Assembly: GCA_038232215.1 (NCBI GenBank)
Contig: JBBSIG010000031.1
Span: 1 to 16,964, forward strand
Direction: 5' to 3'
Source: JBBSIG01 sp038232215
GTDB taxonomy: Bacteria > Actinomycetota > Thermoleophilia > Gaiellales > Gaiellaceae
Length of the DNA stretch: 16,964 bases
Shown here: one piece after another, positions 1 through 7,523 of the stretch
Numbering within the stretch: position 1 is the stretch's first letter
Layout: every line of letters starts with the position of its first letter
Position numbers and translations under genes: made by a program
The notes under the pieces: model-generated
What the model was told of the DNA's origin: nothing
The model's database searches: none
Seen by the model: only the letters and a program-made list of their open reading frames with translations

Positions 1-1027
1 CCTCCGTGGCCCCGAGGATCGGGCTGTAGTCCGGGGAGAGGTCGCAGAGCCCGGTCCACGAGCGCAGCACCTTCGCGTGCTCGAGCTGCGGGAAGAGCTC
101 GAGCACGTGGCGCGCCGAGAACTCGAGGAAGGGAAAGGTGCCGATCGACTTGTAGGTCGTGTACGGCTCGATCTCCGCACCGATCAGGAACTCGCCGCGG
201 TCGGTCTGCGAGACGTAGACGTGCATCTGAGACGAGACGATGATCACGTCGAGGAACGGCTTCAGCGGCTCGGTCACGAACGCCTGCAGGATGTGCGTCG
301 TGATCGGAAGCCGGAGGCCGGCGAGTCCTGCGACCAGGCTCGACCAGCCCGCCGTCGCGGAGACGACCGTGTCGCAGGCGATGTCGCCGCGGTTCGTGCT
401 GACTCCCGTCACCCGGCCGTTCACGCGCTCGATTCCGGTCACCTCCGTGTACGGGTGGATCTCGACCCCGCGCTGGTCGGCGCCCCGCGCGAGACCCCAG
501 ACGACGGCGTCGTGGCGGATGATCCCGCCGCGCGGGTGGTAGAGCGCGCCGACGATCGGCCAGGTCACCTCGCGGGAGAGATTCAGCTCCGGGCACAGGC
601 GCGCGATCTCCTCGACGCCCACGACGCGCGAGTCGATGCCGAGGAGCTGGTTGACCTCCGCCCGCTCGTTGGAGGTGATGATCCCGCGGTCGGAGTGGGC
701 CAGGGTCAGGTGTCCGCGCTGGGAGAACATCAAGTTGAAGTCGAGCTCGGCCGCGAGGCGCTCGTAGAGTTTCACGCTCCGCTCGTAGAACGCGGCTCCC
801 TGGGGCGTCCGGTAGTTCGAGCGGACGATCGTCGTGTTGCGTCCGGAAGCGCCCGAGCCGATGTAGCTCTGCTCGAGGACGGCCACGTTCGTGATGCCGT
901 GGTTCTTCGCCAGGTAGTAGGCGGTCGCGAGCCCGTGCGAGCCGCCCCCGACGATGACGACGTCGTAGCGGGGCTTCAGCGCCCCGCGCCGGCGCCACAT
1001 GCGCCGCTGCCGGAAGATCTCTTTCAC
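1..1027 (-). CDS. soxB: Sarcosine oxidase/dehydrogenase beta subunit, FAD-dependent (3' end outside window)
   Basis: This is the catalytic flavoprotein subunit of heterotetrameric sarcosine oxidase, which oxidises the N-methyl group of sarcosine to give glycine and a C1 unit for tetrahydrofolate. About 342 residues are visible of roughly 405-415 usual; the C terminus lies beyond the left edge. The FAD dinucleotide-binding motif GGGSHGLATAYYLA is at residues 27-40, followed by the conserved GRNTTIVRSNY (62-72). His172 in RHDAVVW matches the family histidine that carries covalent FMN in characterised enzymes. The GTG at 1027 is chosen because a GAGGTG Shine-Dalgarno-like site lies 10 nt upstream and the N terminus before RYDVVIVGGG fits the family; an ATG at 1000 is an alternative. 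It is the last visible gene of the minus-strand run, 132 nt downstream of the gamma subunit, not the first as in classical soxBDAG operons. Confidence 0.93.
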   Translation of the reverse strand, partial: MKEIFRQRRMWRRRGALKPRYDVVIVGGGSHGLATAYYLAKNHGITNVAVLEQSYIGSGASGRNTTIVRSNYRTPQGAAFYERSVKLYERLAAELDFNLMFSQRGHLTLAHSDRGIITSNERAEVNQLLGIDSRVVGVEEIARLCPELNLSREVTWPIVGALYHPRGGIIRHDAVVWGLARGADQRGVEIHPYTEVTGIERVNGRVTGVSTNRGDIACDTVVSATAGWSSLVAGLAGLRLPITTHILQAFVTEPLKPFLDVIIVSSQMHVYVSQTDRGEFLIGAEIEPYTTYKSIGTFPFLEFSARHVLELFPQLEHAKVLRSWTGLCDLSPDYSPILGATE

Positions 1028-1059
1028 AGAATCGTCACACCTCGCCCTTGACGCCCGCT

Positions 1060-1072
1060 GGTGCCTGGCACC
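1060..1072. repeat. Short GC-rich palindrome GGTGCC-T-GGCACC
   Basis: A perfect 6-base inverted repeat around a single base lies in the gap between the gamma and beta subunit genes. As RNA it could pair only 4 bp around a 5-nt loop and it has no U tract, so it is a poor terminator. It sits 5 nt from a degenerate tandem repeat. A palindrome beside short direct repeats is reminiscent of dispersed REP-like elements; that is inference from this one copy. Confidence 0.5.
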
Positions 1073-1077
1073 GTTGA

Positions 1078-1143
1078 GGGTTTACGGACGGTTGGGGCCA
1101 GGGTTTGCGGACGGTAGGGTCAGGGTTTGCGGAGGGTTGGCCA
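1078..1143. repeat. Three degenerate ~22-nt tandem repeats in the soxG-soxB gap
   Basis: Three head-to-tail copies of 23, 22 and 21 nt occupy 1078-1100, 1101-1122 and 1123-1143. Each begins GGGTTT(A/G)CGGA and ends in (G/T/C)CA; they differ by a few substitutions and single-base length changes. They are noncoding and fill half of the 132-nt gap between two subunit genes that are usually close together. The copies are contiguous with no spacers, so this is not a CRISPR array. Function is unknown; a REP-type dispersed element is the leading guess. Confidence 0.7.
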
Positions 1144-1159
1144 TGGCGAGGAGTCGGAG

Positions 1160-1666
1160 TCATGTGGGGAAGCTTTCGAGGGCGAGGCCCGCAATGGCGT
1201 CCAGGACGACCTCGACCACGTAGTGGCCGTACTCCTGCGGGAAGAAGAGACGGAAGCGGTCGCCGTCCCGCAGCACGATCGTGCGCACCCGCGCGACCGC
1301 GCCGACGGCCGGCAGGGCACGGAGGTCGAGCTCGGTGAGGCGCCTCAGCACCTGCTCGCCGCCCGCCTCGAGCTCGAGGCCGGCGAGCGCGGCGGTGAGG
1401 TCGAGCACGAAGTAGCCCGACTCGCGCAGCTGCTCCCGCGTCTCGCGGCCGCCGAGGACGAGCGCGCGGGTGGGCGTCAGCCGGACCACCTCGTCGGAGA
1501 CGTCGAGCTCGGAGACGTCTCCACGCACCTCGAGCTTCCCCACGAGCGAGAGGTCGCCGACACCCTCCGCGCCCGCCAGCGCCCGCGCGAGCGGGGAGGC
1601 GGCGCGGGGCGCGAACCCGTCGTCCGTGCGCGCCGCGTCGACGGAGAGGAACGCGAGCTCGCTCAT
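1160..1666 (-). CDS. soxG: Sarcosine oxidase/dehydrogenase gamma subunit
   Basis: A 168-residue protein whose position directly after the alpha subunit and whose GcvT-like fold signature fit SoxG, the small structural subunit of heterotetrameric sarcosine oxidase. Recognisable family features include the VGDLSLVGKLEVRG stretch near residues 36-49 and the C-terminal FFPQEYGHYVVEVVLDAIAGLALESF, shared with GcvT-like proteins. No catalytic residues are expected in this subunit; it packs against the beta subunit in known structures. The ATG overlaps the alpha-subunit stop as ATGA, implying coupled translation. Length is slightly shorter than usual (about 180-200 residues). SoxG sequences are weakly conserved, so the assignment rests partly on context. 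Confidence 0.82.
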   Translation of the reverse strand: MSELAFLSVDAARTDDGFAPRAASPLARALAGAEGVGDLSLVGKLEVRGDVSELDVSDEVVRLTPTRALVLGGRETREQLRESGYFVLDLTAALAGLELEAGGEQVLRRLTELDLRALPAVGAVARVRTIVLRDGDRFRLFFPQEYGHYVVEVVLDAIAGLALESFPT

Positions 1667-4263
1667 CCCCGCAGGCGCCCGCCGTCGGGATCGAAGAAGG
1701 GCCGCAGGCGGACGTTGGCCCGCTCCAGCGCGCCGTCGATCTTGATCGTGAGGGGCGCGTCCTCCTCGGCGAGGGCGGGCGGCACCCAGGCCAGCCCGAT
1801 CGCCTTTCCGAGCTCGGCGCTCCAGCGCGCGCTCGTCACGCGCCCAGCAGAGCGCCCGTCGAGGACGACCTGCCCTCCCTCCGCCGGGACCGCGCCGTTC
1901 TCCATCTCGAACCCGACGAGGCGTTCCCGGAAGCCGCGCTCGCGGACGTGCTCGAGGGCCCACTTGCCCACGAAGTCCTCCTTGTCCCATTTCACGAGCC
2001 AGGGCATCGACGCCTCGAGCACGTTCGACTCCGAGTCGGTGTCCTGACCGACGAGCACGTGCTGCTTCTCGAGGCGCAGGATCCGCTGCGGCTCGAGGCC
2101 GAACGGCCGCGCGTCGAGGTCGGCGCCGCGCTCGAGGATCGTGTCCCAGAGGTACTCGGCGTACGGGCTCGGCACGTGCAGCTCGTAGCCGAGCTCGCCC
2201 ACGAAGCCGATCCGCAGGACGAGCGCGGGGACTCCCGCGAGGTGCAGCTCGCGCACGTCGAGAGAGGCGAGCGCCTCGTTCGAGACGTCCTCCTCGCAGA
2301 GGCGCCCGAGCAGCTCGCGCGCGCTCGGCCCCGCGACGTTCACGGCCGCGAGCGCTCCCGTGACGTCGGCGATCTCGACGTCGAGCTGCCACACCGCGTT
2401 CCACCACTCGAACCACTCGACGACGTGCTCGGCCCCGGTCGAGGTCGTCGTGACGTAGTAGCGGCCCTCCCGAAGACACGCGATCGTGCCGTCGTCCATG
2501 ATCCGCCCGGAGTCGGTGCCGAGGACGCCGTAGCGGATCCGACCCGGCTTCAGGTCGGCGAAGCGGTTCGGGTACAGGCGCTCGAGGAACGCGGCCGCGT
2601 CGGGTCCCTCGACGAGCAGCTTGCCGAGCGTCGAGACGTCGATCACGCCGAGCGCGCGGTGCACGTGACGGGCCTCGTCGCCCGCGTCCGCGCCGTAGGA
2701 GTGCGGGCGCCGCCACGCACCCGTCCACATCATCGTCGCCCCAGCCTCCTCGTGACGGTGGTGGATCGCCGTCCGCTTGCAAGGCTCGTGCGGGCGCCCG
2801 GCGAGCACGCCGAGCGAGACCGGCGACCACGGGGGGCGCGCCGTCGTCGTGCCGATCGCCGCCTCGTCGGTCTCGTTCTCGCGCGCGTAGAGGCGAATGG
2901 ACGGCACGTGGCAGAGCCGCCCCTGGCACGGCCCCATCGTGACCGTCGTGTACCGCTTCGCGAGCTCGATCGAGTCGAAGCCCTCGGCGATCGCGCGCTT
3001 GACGTCCTTGTCCGTGACGTCCTCGCAGATGCACACGAAGCACTTTCCCTTCGCGCCGTCGTACGAGGCGGCGGGCACGGCGGGCGAGCCGACCTCGCCG
3101 GTGACCGAGCCGACGGCCTCCACGCTCGCCGGCAGCTCCGTGGGCACGAAGATGCCGCGTGAGCTGTCGTACTCGACGCGGGCGCCGGCCTGCGAGAGGA
3201 GCGAGTACGCCGGCTGGCGGCCGCCCGACATCACGAGCAGGTCGCAGGCGACGTCCCGCCCGTCGAGGCGGACACCCTTCACCCGGCCCCCCTTTCCGCT
3301 CGCGGCGATCTGGCGCAGGGGACGACTCCGGAGGTCGACCACCTCCGCGAGCTCGACTCCCGCGACGCGCAGGTGCTCCTCGGCCTCGAGCCCGCGCTCG
3401 TCGGCGGAGACGACGACCGCGCGCTCGCCGGGCTTGAGCGACCAGTCGCGCACGAGGCGTCGGACGCCGTCCGGGAGCATCACGCCCACGAGGTCGTTGC
3501 CCGGGAAGACGAGCGGCTGCTCGACCGTCCCCGTGGCGACCACGATCCGGTCGGCGCGAACCCGGACGAGCAGTCGGCCCGCGTCGACGGGGACGAGTCC
3601 ACCCTCGTAGATCCCGATCGCGCGCGCCGGCGCGAGAATCTCGAACGTCTCCCCTTGCAGCCCGGCGAGCCGGTTCCCGTCGTCCACGAGCACCACCTCG
3701 CGCCTCGAGGCCGCGTGCTCGCGCGCCGCGGCCACACCCGCGCGACCGCCGCCGATCACGAGCACCTCGGCGCGGCGGTGCTCGGTGTCGTAGCGGCCCT
3801 CGTGCCTTCCGTGCGGGTCGACCTTCCCGAGCCCGGCGACGCTGCGCAGGAACTTCTCGTAGAGCGGCCAGGCGCGGCGCGGCCGGATCATCGTCCGGTA
3901 GTAGAAGCCGACGGGCGTGAACGGGCCGCCGAGCTTGTCCGTCACGGCGAGCGCGTCGCGCTCGAGCGAGCCGAGCACGTTCTGGGCCTCCACGCGGGCG
4001 CCGTCGCGGGCAGGCACCGCACAGACGCGGACGTTCGGCACGCCGTCCACCGTCATCATGCAGTTCGGGCACTGGCCCGAGCAGCAGAGCAGTCCGCGCG
4101 GGCGGTGGTACTTGAACGAGCGCGAGAAGACGCGCCGTCCGCCGGCGAAGAGGGCCGAGCCGAGCGTGTCCCCGGCGAAGCCCTCGACGGACTCGCCCTC
4201 GAACGTGAAGGTGAGCCGCTGCGTCCGGTCGAGCCGTTCCTCCGGCTGGGGCGGCAGCCGCAT
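1663..4263 (-). CDS. soxA: Sarcosine oxidase/dehydrogenase alpha subunit with two [2Fe-2S] motifs and GcvT domain
   Basis: An 866-residue multidomain protein, shorter than the usual 960-1000. Domain order: a Fer2-like N-terminal domain (about 15-105) with SFKYHRPRG and cysteines 60/61, 65, 68 and 81; a nucleotide-binding disulfide-oxidoreductase domain with GGGRAG (171-176) and VVATGTVEQP (241-250); a BFD-like region with Cys408/411/413 and Cys446/451; and a C-terminal GcvT-like domain (about 513-866) that in known enzymes binds THF and accepts the C1 unit as methylene-THF. In classical SoxA proteins the two cysteine sets are largely lost; here both look able to hold [2Fe-2S] clusters, as in HcnA/OoxA-type dehydrogenases. 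The enzyme may therefore pass electrons to a carrier rather than only to oxygen; this is inferred. The ATG overlaps the delta-subunit stop by 1 nt (TGATG). Confidence 0.93.
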   Translation of the reverse strand: MRLPPQPEERLDRTQRLTFTFEGESVEGFAGDTLGSALFAGGRRVFSRSFKYHRPRGLLCCSGQCPNCMMTVDGVPNVRVCAVPARDGARVEAQNVLGSLERDALAVTDKLGGPFTPVGFYYRTMIRPRRAWPLYEKFLRSVAGLGKVDPHGRHEGRYDTEHRRAEVLVIGGGRAGVAAAREHAASRREVVLVDDGNRLAGLQGETFEILAPARAIGIYEGGLVPVDAGRLLVRVRADRIVVATGTVEQPLVFPGNDLVGVMLPDGVRRLVRDWSLKPGERAVVVSADERGLEAEEHLRVAGVELAEVVDLRSRPLRQIAASGKGGRVKGVRLDGRDVACDLLVMSGGRQPAYSLLSQAGARVEYDSSRGIFVPTELPASVEAVGSVTGEVGSPAVPAASYDGAKGKCFVCICEDVTDKDVKRAIAEGFDSIELAKRYTTVTMGPCQGRLCHVPSIRLYARENETDEAAIGTTTARPPWSPVSLGVLAGRPHEPCKRTAIHHRHEEAGATMMWTGAWRRPHSYGADAGDEARHVHRALGVIDVSTLGKLLVEGPDAAAFLERLYPNRFADLKPGRIRYGVLGTDSGRIMDDGTIACLREGRYYVTTTSTGAEHVVEWFEWWNAVWQLDVEIADVTGALAAVNVAGPSARELLGRLCEEDVSNEALASLDVRELHLAGVPALVLRIGFVGELGYELHVPSPYAEYLWDTILERGADLDARPFGLEPQRILRLEKQHVLVGQDTDSESNVLEASMPWLVKWDKEDFVGKWALEHVRERGFRERLVGFEMENGAVPAEGGQVVLDGRSAGRVTSARWSAELGKAIGLAWVPPALAEEDAPLTIKIDGALERANVRLRPFFDPDGGRLRG

Positions 4264-4577
4264 CAGACCGCGGGCGTGTCGGGGATCGGTGCGCCCTCGG
4301 GTGCGACGGCGCCGCCCTCGTCGAGGGCGGGCGGCAGCTCGGTCTTCAGGACCTCGTTGGTACGCGTGTCGCGCTCGGCGAGGAACCAGGCTTCGCAGCC
4401 GAGCCGGTGCGACCACCACTCGCGCTGGACGCCGGCGACGTTGTCGCGCAGATAGAGGTAGGCGGTCAGCTCGGCGAACGGGGGCGCGCCCCGAGGGCGC
4501 CTCGTCACCTCGCCCGCGTAGCCGAACTCGTTGACGTCGCGCGGACCGCAGTTGGGACACGGGAGGAGAAACGACAT
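4263..4577 (-). CDS. soxD: Sarcosine oxidase/dehydrogenase delta subunit, zinc-binding
   Basis: A 104-residue protein typical of SoxD, the small subunit that binds one zinc ion and stabilises the alpha subunit. The four expected ligands are all present: Cys7 and Cys10 in CPNCG, then His57 and Cys61 in WWSHRLGC. Family landmarks include YLYLRDN (40-46) and CEAWFLAERDTRTNEV. The ATG overlaps the stop of the upstream GntR regulator by 1 nt (TGATG), and its own stop overlaps the alpha-subunit start in the same way, so gntR, soxD, soxA and soxG are very probably translated from one message. Confidence 0.94.
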   Translation of the reverse strand: MSFLLPCPNCGPRDVNEFGYAGEVTRRPRGAPPFAELTAYLYLRDNVAGVQREWWSHRLGCEAWFLAERDTRTNEVLKTELPPALDEGGAVAPEGAPIPDTPAV

Positions 4578-5263
4578 CAGCCGGCGGCCCCGCCGATCGC
4601 AGCGGGCTCCAGCATCTGCTGGAACTCGACGAGGACGAAGAGCAGCGCGTTCCGGGTGGCCGCCTCCGCCGCCTCCCCGTCACGGCTTCGGCAGGCCTCG
4701 AGCAGCGTGTCAGGCCCACGCCGCAGCAAGGTGAGGGTCTCCGGGTCGCGGCACAGATGACGGACGTACCGCTCGACCCGCCTCCGCTGGTCGGTCAGCG
4801 CCGCCTGCAGGCGCGGCCGTCCGGCGCAGGCGTAGCAGGCGTCGCGGAGGAGCCAGAACGACTCGATGTAGGCGTCCACCTCGGCCCGCCGATAGGCCCG
4901 CTCCATCTCCGTGCGCCGAAGCTCCATCTCGGAGAGCGCCTCGTCGGTGCAGGCCTCGGCGCCGTGGCGCGAGAGAAAGGTCTCGAGTCCCAGGCGGATC
5001 GCCTGGATCTCCTCGAGCTCCTCGAAGTTGAGCGGCGCGACGCGCGCCCCGCGATGCCGCGCGCTCACCACGAGCCCTTCGCTCTCGAGCCGGCGCAGGG
5101 CATGCCGGATGGGGGTCAGGCTGACGCCGTACTTCGTGGCGAGCTCCGCCAGCGGCAGCCGCTCGCCGGGGGCGAGGCGGAGCAGCGTGATCTCCTGGCG
5201 CAGGAAGCGGTAGACGGCGTCCTCGATCGAGATGAACCGATTGGACCTTTGATCAAAGACCAC
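4577..5263 (-). CDS. GntR-family transcriptional regulator (FCD-like), first gene before soxDAG
   Basis: A 228-residue regulator with a winged helix-turn-helix at about residues 12-78; the recognition helix region reads LATKYGVSLTPIRHALRRLESEGL. An all-helical FCD-type effector domain follows (80-220). The histidines that bind metal in many FCD domains are absent: Trp137 sits where the D-x3-H histidine is usual and Asn205 where the last one is, so it probably senses its ligand without the usual metal. The GTG start lies 43 nt after the upstream dehydrogenase; no strong ribosome-binding site is seen, while GACGAT lies 6 nt before the GTG, which allows a leaderless transcript. A 12-nt palindrome falls in codons 2-6. 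It is the likely local regulator of the sarcosine genes, with which it is translationally coupled. Confidence 0.88.
   Translation of the reverse strand: MVFDQRSNRFISIEDAVYRFLRQEITLLRLAPGERLPLAELATKYGVSLTPIRHALRRLESEGLVVSARHRGARVAPLNFEELEEIQAIRLGLETFLSRHGAEACTDEALSEMELRRTEMERAYRRAEVDAYIESFWLLRDACYACAGRPRLQAALTDQRRRVERYVRHLCRDPETLTLLRRGPDTLLEACRSRDGEAAEAATRNALLFVLVEFQQMLEPAAIGGAAG
5247..5258. promoter_or_regulatory. Palindrome CTTTGATCAAAG, candidate GntR operator
   Basis: A perfect 12-nt palindrome lies within codons 2-6 of the GntR gene that precedes soxDAG. It is strikingly AT-rich for this DNA. Palindromes of this size near the gene's own start are typical of GntR-type autoregulation. If transcription starts at or near the GTG, a bound repressor here would block elongation. 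Binding is inferred, not shown. Confidence 0.5.
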
Positions 5264-5306
5264 GCAGCCATCGTCCCAGCTTCGACCCGGCGCGTCAAGC
5301 GGGAGG

Positions 5307-6296
5307 CTAGGCCCGAGCGGCGAGCGGGCGTGCTCGAGCCGCGACAGGCGTGAGCGGCGGCTCGCCGCGGAGCACCGCCACGGCGTTTCGGGCGGCGAGC
5401 TCGGCCATCGCGGTTCTCGTCTCGACGGTGGCCGAGCCGAGGTGGGGGAGGAGGACGACGTTCGGGAGCTCCCGCAGGCCGGGGTGGAGGTCTGGCTCCT
5501 GCTCGTAGACGTCGAGCCCGGCTCCCGCGATCGTGCCCGCCTCGAGCGCCTCGACGAGCGCCGCCTCGTCGACGATGGGGCCGCGGGCGGTGTTGACGAG
5601 GAACGCGGTCGGCTGCATCCGGGCGAGCGCACCTGCGTCGATCAGGTGCCGGGTGTCGTCGCCCAGGGGGCAGTGGAGCGAGACGGCGTCCGCGCCCCCG
5701 AGCAGGCCGTCGAGCGGGAGGAAGCGGGCGCCGAGCTCCGCCTCGACCGCCGCCTCGGCGCGGCGCCGCCCGGTATAGACGACCTCCATTCCGAAGGTAC
5801 GCGCGCGCCGCGCGGTGGCGCGGCCGATTGCGCCGAGGCCGACGATCCCGAGCGTCTTGCCCTGTAGGCCCGAGCCGAGCAGGAACGACATGCTCCAGGA
5901 CCAGCTCTGCCCCGAGCGCACGAGACGCTCGCCCTCGCCCAGGCGCCTCGTCACCATCAGGATCAGCGCGAGCGCGATGTCGGCGGTCGCCTCGACGAGG
6001 ACGCCGGGCGTGTTCGTGACGACGACCCCGCGGCGCTCGCACGCCTCCACGTCGACGTTGTCGTAGCCGACGGCGACGTTCGCGACGATCCGAAGGTGCG
6101 GTCCCGCCCGGTCCAGGAAGGGGTCGTCCACCCGGTCGTGCAGCAACGTGACCACGGCGTCGGCGCCCGCGACGGCGGCGTGGAGCTCGTCGGGCTCGAG
6201 CGGTCGGTCGTGCGGTGAGACCCAGACCTCTCCGGACTCCCACAGGAGCTGGAGGGCCGGCTCCGGGATGCGGCGGGTGACGACGACCCGGGTCAA
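5307..6296 (-). CDS. D-2-hydroxyacid dehydrogenase, glyoxylate/hydroxypyruvate reductase-like
   Basis: A 329-residue member of the D-isomer-specific 2-hydroxyacid dehydrogenases, closest in appearance to GyaR/GRHPR enzymes that interconvert hydroxypyruvate and D-glycerate, or glyoxylate and glycolate. The nucleotide motif GLGAIG is at 153-158. The catalytic triad is complete: Arg238 (NTARGP), Glu267 (YEQEP) and His285 (LPHLGSAT). VAVGYDNVD (75-83), the substrate loop, is present. YTGRRR (174-179), after the second strand of the cofactor fold, resembles NADPH-preferring GRHPR; cofactor choice is inferred. The TTG start is chosen because it overlaps the aminotransferase stop as TTGA and gives the normal family length. 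Coupling to an aminotransferase suggests it reduces hydroxypyruvate derived from serine. Confidence 0.92.
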   Translation of the reverse strand: MTRVVVTRRIPEPALQLLWESGEVWVSPHDRPLEPDELHAAVAGADAVVTLLHDRVDDPFLDRAGPHLRIVANVAVGYDNVDVEACERRGVVVTNTPGVLVEATADIALALILMVTRRLGEGERLVRSGQSWSWSMSFLLGSGLQGKTLGIVGLGAIGRATARRARTFGMEVVYTGRRRAEAAVEAELGARFLPLDGLLGGADAVSLHCPLGDDTRHLIDAGALARMQPTAFLVNTARGPIVDEAALVEALEAGTIAGAGLDVYEQEPDLHPGLRELPNVVLLPHLGSATVETRTAMAELAARNAVAVLRGEPPLTPVAARARPLAARA

Positions 6297-7471
6297 GCGA
6301 CGGCGACCTGCTCCAGCAGCCTCCCCATTGCGGCGACGGCCCGCTCGATGTTCTCGACCGAGTTCGCGTAGGAGAGGCGCAGGTACCCCTCGCCGTGCTC
6401 CCCGAACGCGGTGCCGGCGAGCACTGCGACCCCGGCCTCGTCGAGCAGCCGGTTTGCGATGCCGCGAGCGTCGAGACCGGTGGCGGAGATGTTCGGGAAG
6501 GCATAGAAGGCGCCGCGCGGGCTGACGCACGAGACGCCGGGAAGCGCATTCAGGCCGGTCACGACCGTCTCGCGCCGCCGCCGGAACTCGGCCAGCATCG
6601 CGTTTACCTCGTCTCGCGGCCCCTCGAGAGCGGCCACGCCGGCGAGCTGCACGGCGGGCGGCGTGCACGAGACGGAGTTGATCAGCAGGCGCGTGATCGG
6701 CTCCACGAGCGGTTGCGGCAGGGCGGCGTACCCGAGTCGCCACCCGGTCATGGCGAAGGTCTTCGAGAAGCCGTCGAGCAGGATCGTCCGGTCGAGCAGG
6801 CCCTCATGGCCCGCGATCGTGTCGTGCTTCCCGTCGTAGAGCATCTCCGAGTAGACCTCGTCGGAGAGGATCCAGCAGTCGTGCTCGGCGAGCAGGCGCG
6901 CGATCTCGACGTTCAGGCCGCGCTCGACGATTCCGCCGGTCGGGTTCGCCGGCGAGTTCAGGATCACGAGCCGCGTGCGCGGCGACAGCCGCTCGGCGAG
7001 GTCGTCGGCCGAGAAGCCGAAGCCGCGCTCCTCGACGAGGGGCAGGGCCACCGGGGTCGCCCCCGCCCAGCGGATCACCGACTCGTAGATCGGAAAGCCC
7101 GGGTTCGGATAGATCACCTCGTCGCCCGGATCGCACGTGGCGAGCACGCCGAGGAAGAGGACCGGCTTGGCGCCGGGAGCGACGACGATGCGCTCGGCCT
7201 CGATCGGCAGGCCGCGGTGGCGCGAGAGGTGCGCCGCGCACGCCTCGCGCAGGACGGGCAGTCCCGGCGCGGGGCAGTAGTGCGTGTGTCCGTCGCGCAG
7301 GGCCCGGACGCCCGCCTCGACGACGTGCGCCGGCGTCGCGAAGTCCGGCTCGCCGATCTCGAGATGGATGATCTCGCGGCCCTCGGCCTCCAGGGCGCGC
7401 GCCCGAGCGAGCACCTCGAAGGCCGTCTCCGTTCCCAGTCGGTCGAGGCTCGCGGCCAGGGCGGCGCTCAA
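6293..7471 (-). CDS. Class I/II PLP-dependent aminotransferase
   Basis: A 392-residue fold-type I aminotransferase of the aspartate-aminotransferase superfamily. The PLP lysine is Lys237 in DGFSKTFAMTGWRLGY; Asn176 (NSPANPTGG), Asp204 and Tyr207 (LSDEVYSEM) contact the cofactor, and Arg365 (LRLSYAN) would bind the substrate carboxylate. The N-terminal GEPDF (40-44) and the HTHYCPAPG segment are typical. Substrate cannot be read from sequence; next to a hydroxypyruvate reductase-like gene, a serine or alanine/glyoxylate-type reaction is the favoured guess, but aspartate or alanine transaminase remains possible. The TTG start is supported by a GGAGG site 6 nt upstream. It lies 52 nt after the FAD oxidoreductase and overlaps the dehydrogenase start by 4 nt. 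Confidence 0.93.
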   Translation of the reverse strand: MSAALAASLDRLGTETAFEVLARARALEAEGREIIHLEIGEPDFATPAHVVEAGVRALRDGHTHYCPAPGLPVLREACAAHLSRHRGLPIEAERIVVAPGAKPVLFLGVLATCDPGDEVIYPNPGFPIYESVIRWAGATPVALPLVEERGFGFSADDLAERLSPRTRLVILNSPANPTGGIVERGLNVEIARLLAEHDCWILSDEVYSEMLYDGKHDTIAGHEGLLDRTILLDGFSKTFAMTGWRLGYAALPQPLVEPITRLLINSVSCTPPAVQLAGVAALEGPRDEVNAMLAEFRRRRETVVTGLNALPGVSCVSPRGAFYAFPNISATGLDARGIANRLLDEAGVAVLAGTAFGEHGEGYLRLSYANSVENIERAVAAMGRLLEQVAVA

Positions 7472-7523
7472 GACGCGCCTCCGGTCACGCGGGGTGGTGC
7501 ACCGGTCTCCCGCCGGGAGCGGC

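Noticed and set aside
1060..1072. Rho-independent terminator between soxG and soxB
   Set aside because: The stem could form only 4 bp around a 5-nt loop and there is no U tract on either strand.
1078..1143. Possible CRISPR array
   Set aside because: Only three degenerate units, directly adjacent with no spacers, and no cas genes.
1948..4455. Plus-strand open frames opposite soxA
   Set aside because: Antisense to a gene with complete motifs across four domains; no ribosome-binding sites or recognisable motifs were seen on the plus strand.
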